57,155 nt of DNA from contig NPFB01000092.1 of assembly GCA_014084085.1 (NCBI GenBank), positions 23,236 through 80,390 of the forward strand, written 5' to 3'. This DNA comes from Hondaea fermentalgiana (Eukaryota; Sar; Bigyra; Thraustochytrida; Thraustochytriidae). Shown in pieces: positions 50,517-57,155 of this stretch. Each line of letters opens with the position of its first letter. Position 1 is the first letter of the stretch. Made by a program: the position numbers and the translations under genes. The notes beneath the pieces were generated by a model. The model searched no databases and was not told the DNA's origin. It saw only the letters and a program-made list of their open reading frames with translations.

Positions 50517-51637
50517 GCTGGGCTGTGCTTGTCTCCTGGCTCGCCGAGGTGCGTTGGCTCGCATCGACACAGCTTTCCTGGTCGAGCAGTTCAGTTCGAC
50601 TGGCTTGTGAGCGAGCAGCCGCCACGGATCGACTCGTCGACTCGTCGATCGATCGATTGACTGACTGCTGCTGATCGATCGATCGATCGTTGGCTGCGGT
50701 GCGGCCTCCAGTCGAGGCGGCGCGATCGAGCGGCAGGCAAGGCACGTGCGCCCCTTCTTCAGCTCGACAACCCTGTGCTCGCTCTCCCTGGATGCCTGCA
50801 CTGACTGACATTGCGTGGCATGGCATGGCATTGCAATGCATTGCGTTGCATTGCATTGCATTGCGTTGATGATGACTGTGCTTGGCGATGACGACGATCT
50901 CATTGCATTGTATCCGAGTCCCTGCCTTGGTCGGCCAGGTAGCTTGCTCAATCTTTGTCATCGCCGCGCCGAGGCGGAGCCGAGCAGCGCCCGACACCAC
51001 ACCACGGAGGCGCGGGCGAGGCTTGCAGGAGGTAGTCAAGGCCGCGTCCTTTGTGGCGAGCAGCCTGGCGTGCAGTGCTCACCATCCGAGCCGTCATGGC
51101 ATCGCGAGCCTTCCGTCCTGCATGCACCTCGCCTCGCATGTCAACCCGCCTCGACGCGCAGGTGCTCGGCGCTCGCGGCGTCAGTCCTTCGGCTCTCCCG
51201 CCACGGCCCAGCCTTCCCTTCGCACGCGCGCGCACTTCGCCTCGCCTCGCAGCCAGGCATGATGTGATATGAACGATGCCATCTGACTCCCCGCTCCCGG
51301 CTCTCCGCGGCGCCGGCTCCCGCGCGGGCTTCGCTGCTGCGCGACCTGCTCGAGCTCGAGCCGCTGCCGCTCGAGCTCCGCGTGCGCCGCGCAGAGCGGA
51401 GTCGAGTCGGGCCGCGCGTGTCTGTCTGGTGCTTGGGGCGAGGCCTCCGTCGCGGGCGCGGCCTCGAAGGGAAAAAGGAAAGAAAGAAACCCGGCTGGAG
51501 GAGACCGGGATCCCCGGGCCCTCCTTGCCTGCCTTCCTGCTCTCTCTACTTCCTCCTGTGAAACAGAGTGCAGCAGACAGACAAACAAGCACGCAACAGA
51601 CAAAACAACTGGGGCTTCTTCCCGCCTCTTGCTTGGT

Positions 51638-51691
51638 GCCGCACTGTGAGTGCGGCGGCCATTCCGCACTTGCGGCGCGCGGCCGCAAGTG
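51638..51691. promoter_or_regulatory. Two adjacent hairpins with CACTTGCGG sites upstream of GSIII
   Basis: GCCGCACT (51638-51645) and AGTGCGGC (51649-51656) form an 8-bp perfect dyad with a 3-base spacer. CACTTGCGGC (51667-51676) and GCCGCAAGTG (51682-51691) form a 10-bp perfect dyad with spacer GCGCG. The position, about 320 bp before the GSIII start codon, and recurrence of the same dyad at 798-828 and 57007-57042 suggest a transcription-factor or RNA-structure element. Function is inferred. Confidence 0.45.
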
Positions 51692-51938
51692 GACCAAACG
51701 CAGCAGCTTCCCAAGCGCGGCTTGCTTCCTGCTGTTTCCTCTTCCTCCCTTCCTCCCGGAGAGCAAAACACAGAGGGAGAGAGAGGCGCGGCGTGCAAAC
51801 ATCTCGTGGACGCGGCAGACGCGGCGTTGAGGCCTTCTTCCGGACGAGGAGCGGCGCCCGGAGAGACGCGGCAGACGCGCGGCAGCAGCAGCAGAACCGC
51901 AACGCGCCCCGGTCTCTGATCTCGCTGCGGAACGTGTG

Positions 51939-51972
51939 GCAGGCAGGCAGGCAGCAGGCAGCAGGCAGCAGG
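51939..51972. repeat. (GGCA)n repeat in GSIII leader
   Basis: GGCAGGCAGGCA then GCAGGCA units directly in the leader, 40-70 bp before the GSIII start codon. Confidence 0.85.
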
Positions 51973-52011
51973 CAAGCGAGACACCGAGAAAGAAGAGCGA
52001 GCAGCGGCGCG

Positions 52012-54183
52012 ATGATGCGCAGCACCAAGACCACGCAGGCGCTCCTGCGCAGCGTGCGCCAGGCGCAGGCGACCAAGCCGGCGTGGCAGAAGATCGGCCT
52101 CCGCGGCCTCGCGTCCAAGGCCGCCGAGGAGGAGGCCCGCCGCGGCTCCCTCGTGTTCGATGTCGAAAAGTCCGCCGTTGCCGACGAGTGGCGCCAGAGC
52201 CTCGAGGAGTGGAGGCCCATGAGCAAGGAGGCCCAGAACAAGCTGGCCGAGGAACTCGTCGCCTTCGCTGACAAGCACGGCGCCTCGTACTACGCCCACT
52301 GGGCCAGCCCCGTGCGCGGCCCTGTCAGCCTGACCAAGCACCAGACCTTTATGGACTACGAGTTCGACGGTGCCGACCGCCGCCTCGTGCGCGGCCTCTC
52401 CGGCTCCAAGGTCTTTGCCAGCGAGGCCGACGGATCCTCGTTCCCCAACGGCGGCCTCCGCCAGACGCACTCGGCCGCCGCATACCTCACCTGGGATCGC
52501 ACCAGCCCCCCCTTCATCCGCGGCGAGACCCTCTTCCTCCCCAGCGGCTTTGTCTCGTGGAAGGGCGATGCCCTCGATGAGAAGACCCCGCTCCTGCGCT
52601 CCGTCGATGCCATCGACCGCGCCGGCGGCCACCTCCTGCGCCAGCTCGGCGAGACCGAGGCCACCGGCGTTCTCGCCAACCTCGGGTGCGAGCAGGAGTT
52701 CTTCCTCATGGACCGCGAGCACTACCTGCAGCGCCCTGATCTCATGGCCTGCGGCCGCACGCTTCTCGGCGCCTCGCCCGCGCGTGGCCAGCAGACTGAC
52801 CTCAACTACTTTGCCCCTCTCCCCGCTCGCGTCGCCGAGGTTCTCGACATCGCCGAGAAGGAGATGCAAAAGGTTGGCGTCACCAACACCGTCTACCACA
52901 GCGAGGTGGCCCCCGGCCAGTTCGAGTTCGCTCCTCTCTTCACCTCCCTCAGCGTCTCTGCCGACAACAACGTCGTCGCCATGGAGATCCTCAAGGAGGC
53001 CGCCGAGTCCAAGGGCCTCGTCGCTCTCTTCCACGAGAAGCCCTTTGCCGGCGTCAACGGCTCGGGCAAGCACAGCAACTGGAGCCTCATCGAGCGCAGC
53101 ACCGGCCGCCAGCTCTTTGTCCCCGGTGAGTCCCCGGAGGAGCAGCGCACCTTCATTGCCCTCATGGCATGCATGGTCCGCGCCGTCCACCTGCACGGCG
53201 ACCTGATCCGCACCTCGGTCGGTTCCGCCGGCAACGACCACCGCCTCGGCGCCCAGGAGGCCCCTCCCGCCATTCTTAGCCTCGATGTCGGCGAGACCCT
53301 CGCCGAGCACCTGCAGCGCATCATCGACGACCCGTCGGCCCCCATTGAGGGCTTCGCGCTCGAAAAGAAGGAGATCAGCTTCAACACGCGCTCTCTTCAG
53401 CCCGTGCGCGGCGCTGGCGAGGACCGCAACCGCACGGCCCCGTTCCCCTTTTGCGGCAACCGCTTCGAGTTCCGCGCTGTGGGCTCCAACCAGCATGCTG
53501 GCTTCCCCATGACCTGCGTGCAGGCTGCCTTTGCCGAGTCCATGATGGTCATGGCCGACCAGCTCGCCGTTGGCACCCCTCTCGAGACTGTGGTGCGCCA
53601 CTTCCTCGTTCAGCACGGCAACGCCATCTTCACCGGCAACGGCTACTCTTCCGAGTGGCAGGAGGAGGAGGCCCCGCGCCGCGGCCTTCTCAACCTCCAG
53701 ACCACCGTTGATGCCCTCGAGACACTCGCCAGCGAGAAGAACGTCAAGCTCTTCTCCAAGGTTGGTGTCTTCACCCCGGATGAGGTTCAGGCCCGCCAGG
53801 AGCTCTACTTCGAGCGCTACGTTGAGGACATTATGATTGAGGCCAACTGCCTGCTTGACATGCTCGAGAAGGGTGCCCTTCCGGCCTGCGCTCAGGATCT
53901 CCAGACCTACAGCTACGCCAGCGGTCTCCAGGGCAACCGTGCCTCGATGTACTCGCACCTTCGCCAGGCCGTCGATGACCTCGCTGCCGGTATCCTTGCC
54001 ATGCCTCGCGACGCTGAGATCGGGGTCCAGGCCCGCTACGCCGTCGAGACCATCAAGCCGCTTATGCTTGCCGCCCGTGAGCTCTCTGACCAGTCGGAGC
54101 GCCTTGTCGCCGATGGTCTCTGGCCCTACCCCTCGTACCAGGAGATGCTCTTTGAAGTGAACTCCATGCCTAGGTCTGCCTAA
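52012..54183 (+). CDS. glnN: Type III glutamine synthetase (GSIII/GlnN), probable organellar form
   Basis: This 723-residue enzyme, the normal GSIII size, joins ammonia to glutamate using ATP to give glutamine. Family signatures: FMDYEFDGADRRLVRGLSGS, HEKPFAGVNGSGKHSNWS (catalytic/ATP site), GNDHRLGAQEAPPAIL, and the C-terminal GSIII-specific helical domain with NSMPRSA near the end. Residues 1-40 (MMRSTKTTQALLRSVRQ.., GLRGLASKA) are Arg/Ser/Ala-rich and look like a mitochondrial presequence, not part of the bacterial enzyme. The frame is open back to 51568, but the upstream part is GGCA-repeat leader. Codon bias is extreme, in line with high expression. A pair of CACTTGCGG dyads lies upstream. 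Confidence 0.95.
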   Translation: MMRSTKTTQALLRSVRQAQATKPAWQKIGLRGLASKAAEEEARRGSLVFDVEKSAVADEWRQSLEEWRPMSKEAQNKLAEELVAFADKHGASYYAHWASPVRGPVSLTKHQTFMDYEFDGADRRLVRGLSGSKVFASEADGSSFPNGGLRQTHSAAAYLTWDRTSPPFIRGETLFLPSGFVSWKGDALDEKTPLLRSVDAIDRAGGHLLRQLGETEATGVLANLGCEQEFFLMDREHYLQRPDLMACGRTLLGASPARGQQTDLNYFAPLPARVAEVLDIAEKEMQKVGVTNTVYHSEVAPGQFEFAPLFTSLSVSADNNVVAMEILKEAAESKGLVALFHEKPFAGVNGSGKHSNWSLIERSTGRQLFVPGESPEEQRTFIALMACMVRAVHLHGDLIRTSVGSAGNDHRLGAQEAPPAILSLDVGETLAEHLQRIIDDPSAPIEGFALEKKEISFNTRSLQPVRGAGEDRNRTAPFPFCGNRFEFRAVGSNQHAGFPMTCVQAAFAESMMVMADQLAVGTPLETVVRHFLVQHGNAIFTGNGYSSEWQEEEAPRRGLLNLQTTVDALETLASEKNVKLFSKVGVFTPDEVQARQELYFERYVEDIMIEANCLLDMLEKGALPACAQDLQTYSYASGLQGNRASMYSHLRQAVDDLAAGILAMPRDAEIGVQARYAVETIKPLMLAARELSDQSERLVADGLWPYPSYQEMLFEVNSMPRSA

Positions 54184-55348
54184 GTATTCAGAGTCACGGC
54201 GGAGGCGCTTGAACTCTGTGTGTATCTTGACTTGCAGCGTGGTCCGGTCTAAATAAGAAGAAGAAGAAAAAGTAGAAGAAATGAGCGACTTTACACGAGG
54301 TGGCGGCTTTCGCAACCTCAATTCCGCTCCCTTTGCCTTTTTCTCCATTTCTCTCTGCCAAGCAGAGATATAACTGCTAGATCATAGTTTTTTTGACACA
54401 AACTGCAAAAAATGAAGAATCCGAATTGCTTTATTACGATCCAAATCATCTTTTGACGAATGCTCCTCGCAACATCAAAAAGGCCAATCGATGCTTTGAA
54501 CCAATGTTTTTGCTTTCGCAGCAAGAATAATGCTGCACAGACTTTTGCTTGTCGACGCCAACTGTAGCAGCATTTTCCCTTTCGAACCATCCGATTCATT
54601 TTCTGGCTTGATTCGTTTTACCGAATACCCTGCCACGCATACCTAGAAAGCTAGATGACCCTGACAGCGTCCTGTGTGCATTGTCATTTCCAAAATAAAA
54701 TCTTCCCTTCCGAATACAGTACCTATACTCTTCAACGCATACAAAGTGAGCAATATGGCCTTGACAGCGTCCTGCATTGCTTCGTCTGTTTTAGAAAAAA
54801 AAATATCTTCAAAGGAAAGGTTTGAGGACGTAAACTCCTCCCACCCCCTTGTTATACAGTTTGTGCCAGCACTTGCATTGTTTCAAGTGCAAAGCAGCTA
54901 AAAGATCATTCTTTGTCTCAATCGCCAAGCCACCGAAAGACACGGCAAGAGCAATTATTCCTGACAGTGAAGATCAATTCCTGTGTTTGCAAGTTGTTGT
55001 TTGCGGCGAGAGAGAAAACAAAAATCAAAAGGAGAAAATGTGATTATTCATTTTCGAAGTAGGAAGCTCGAGAGTCAAAACGGGCGAGAACGTCTTTCCT
55101 TCCGTCTTGCAGGTCTTGATCTCCGGTTCCATCAATCATCCGGACTAACTGTAAAGATAGATTGCGAGCTCGACAGGACATCTTCGCTGCAAAACTAGCC
55201 AATCTTGGCTATCGACGCCACCCGACTCCCCGAGGGTACAGATGGAAGATGCACGAGTCACGAGCTCGAGCGCAAGCAACTAAGTGGCAGTCCAAATTCA
55301 GGTCGAATCCCCAGTCACGTGGTCTTTCGTTTGTTGAGGTAGAGGTTT
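54184..55348. other. Convergent 3' region between GSIII and RBX1
   Basis: More AT-rich sequence, containing A-rich stretches and an old duplication of about 90-100 bp (54621-54812). No gene seen apart from the RBX1 3' flank at the right edge. Confidence 0.5.
54621..54812. repeat. Decayed tandem duplication, unit about 90-100 bp
   Basis: CCGAATAC occurs at 54621 and 54710, ACGCATACC/ACGCATACA near 54635 and 54734, TGACAGCGTCCTG at 54662 and 54762, and AAAATCTTC-like near 54696 and ATATCTTC near 54804. The order is the same in both copies, so this is an old direct duplication. Confidence 0.6.
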
Positions 55349-55981
<633 letters not shown>

Positions 55982-57155
55982 TGTGCTCTTCTCCTCCTCG
56001 TCGGAGACCGGCCTCGAGAGCGAGCTCGCGAGCTAGGATCGACGAATTGCCGCGTCAAACGGCTGCTCTCTCGCTCGCTCGCCGCGCCGCAGCGGGGCCG
56101 CGCGGGCGGGCGCGGGCGCCGGGAGAGGGAGCGTCTGCGGGCGCTCCGGCCGCGCGTGCGCGATCTCGCCTCCTCCTGCGCGTGCGTGCGGTCGGGCGCG
56201 CCGGCGGGCGGCTCGCGCTTGGGCTTCTACTCGCCTTCTTCTTCTTCTCTTTTTTCTTTTCATTCATTCTCCTTCTCCACTCTCGCCGCGTCTCGCCCGA
56301 CAGACGAACGGCACCTTTGTGCCGCTCCCGCGCCGCGTTCTCCTCCCTTTGTGCCGCCCGAGGCCCCTCCCCGTATCTTGCGATGCGCGGCACCCCGCGC
56401 GAACCTTCGCGGAACGTATCCGGATTCTTTCCGGCACCGTCGCGGAACCCTCGGTGATGGCTGGCTGTTTTTTTTGTTTTGAATTTTTGTTCTTGTGGGT
56501 TTGGGTTTTTTCCATGGCGGACCGCCACAGTGAATGCGCTGCGCTGCAAGTGGAGTGCACACCCTAGTTGACTTGTCGAGGGCCTCCGCGCTGTGTCTGC
56601 GGCGGCGACGTTCAGCAATCCTGCTCGCCTAGCAGCTAGCTAGCTATACCCCTAGGAGGCAGGCGGGCAGCTGCAGGCAGAGAGAGAGGCAGGCAGCGGT
56701 GGTGGCTGGCTGGCTTGTTTCCACGTAGTCAAGACAGGAGGCCTCGCATGCCGTATCTTGACCTCGGCTCCGACTCGGGCTCGGCCAGCAGCAGCTTGCC
56801 AAAAGGCAACGTGGCGGGCCCGTCACAGTCCTAAAAAAGTCGCCGCCGCTGTCGCGGTCGCAGTCGGCGCCTGGTGCCGGCTTCACTGACGATTGATCCT
56901 AGCTACTGCTAGTATACTTGCCGTTGTTGCTGCTGGTGTGGCTGATGCTGATCAGAGCGGACGGCCTGCTGCCCGTCTGTCTCGCGGCGAGAGGGGGAGA
57001 TACGGCCCGCAAGTGTAGAATGGCGGCATAGCGCACTTGCGGCGGCGGATGCTCGACTTGGGCGCGACGCGGATGAACACGGCGGATCGGGGACGGCGGC
57101 GGCGGCTGCCAATCCCTCTTCGACGACGTGGTCGAGCGCCCGCGCGCGCACGCCG
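55982..57155. other. RBX1 upstream region to window end
   Basis: GC-rich promoter/leader of RBX1 on the minus strand, then repeat-rich intergenic DNA with GCTAGCTAGCTA near 56634-56646, AGGCAGGC runs near 56658-56700 and a CACTTGCGG dyad at 57007-57042. Open frames here have no recognisable domain. A gene could begin beyond the right edge. Confidence 0.45.
57007..57042. promoter_or_regulatory. Inverted pair of CCGCAAGTG sites
   Basis: CCGCAAGTG (57007-57015) and CACTTGCGG (57034-57042) are perfect reverse complements with an 18-bp spacer. Read on the minus strand the left site extends to GCCATTCTACACTTGCGG, nearly identical to GCCATTCCGCACTTGCGG at 51658-51675. It is about 1 kb upstream of RBX1, or upstream of an unseen neighbour. 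Function inferred. Confidence 0.4.

Larger units (their letters stand above)
47813..52011. other. Long gene-free region upstream of kinase and GSIII genes
   Basis: Here lie the divergent promoters/leaders of the kinase (minus) and glutamine synthetase (plus), plus about 3 kb of repeat-rich DNA: CTTGG repeats (48060-48130), (GAA)n (49211-49251), a purine tract (49797-49890), ACTCG repeats (50274-50335), (CCCT)n (50488-50516), GATC repeats (50644-50690), TTGCA/TGGCA repeats (50811-50866) and GGCA repeats (51939-51972). Paired CACTTGCGG sites lie at 51638-51691. Frames such as 49915-50202 have no recognisable domain. No supported gene. Confidence 0.5.

Noticed and set aside
51181..54348. 1055-codon minus-strand frame opposite GSIII
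   Set aside because: Shadow of the GSIII gene plus repeat-rich leader; no recognisable domain.

Overview
The window looks like nuclear DNA of a protist, most likely a thraustochytrid (Labyrinthulomycetes, stramenopile; Aurantiochytrium/Schizochytrium/Hondaea-like). This is inferred from content and style, not from a database match. All recognisable proteins are eukaryotic. Most genes are single uninterrupted frames with strong C/G third-position bias. Promoters are GC-rich and full of period-4 microsatellites, and 3' flanks are more AT-rich. A type III glutamine synthetase is present. A run of 100 N at 27301-27400 marks a scaffold gap.

Layout. 0-19 kb: two paralogous SLC6-type sodium:neurotransmitter symporters in the same orientation (2003-3910 and 16739-18622). 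They are separated by about 12.8 kb without a convincing gene, which holds a decayed tandem satellite of about 190 bp (5.2-8.2 kb) and many simple repeats. 19-31 kb is compact and is mainly RNA and membrane-traffic housekeeping: a DIS3L2-type exoribonuclease, a Rab7 GTPase with an altered NKxD box, dyskerin (minus strand), and a divergently placed DDX54/Dbp10 helicase. 31-42 kb: a 1954-residue protein with EF-hand, WW-like and ankyrin segments; a small membrane protein with a mitochondrial-type N-terminus; a SIRT4-like sirtuin; and a Baeyer-Villiger-type flavin monooxygenase. 42-48 kb: a long promoter-like region with one tentative two-exon gene, a twin-CX9C (Cox23-like) protein, and a PH-domain CaM-kinase-like kinase followed by a decayed copy of its own 3' end. 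48-57 kb: type III glutamine synthetase with a probable organellar presequence and, on the minus strand, an intron-containing RBX1 (ROC1) RING-box gene rebuilt here from three exons.

Working links. Dyskerin and DDX54/Dbp10 are both nucleolar ribosome-biogenesis factors and share a divergent intergenic region. SIRT4-like sirtuin, Cox23-like protein, the 277-residue protein and GSIII are probably mitochondrial, but nothing shows they form an operon-like unit. A recurring non-coding signal is an inverted pair of extended E-box-like CACTTGC(GG) sites, seen near 0.8 kb, 51.7 kb and 57.0 kb. I did not find a convincing new multi-gene system. The best candidates for follow-up are the paired E-box element, the 190-bp satellite, the Rab7 G4 substitution, the RGG insertion in DIS3L2, the large EF-hand/WW/ankyrin protein, and the spliced genes that simple frame scanning misses.
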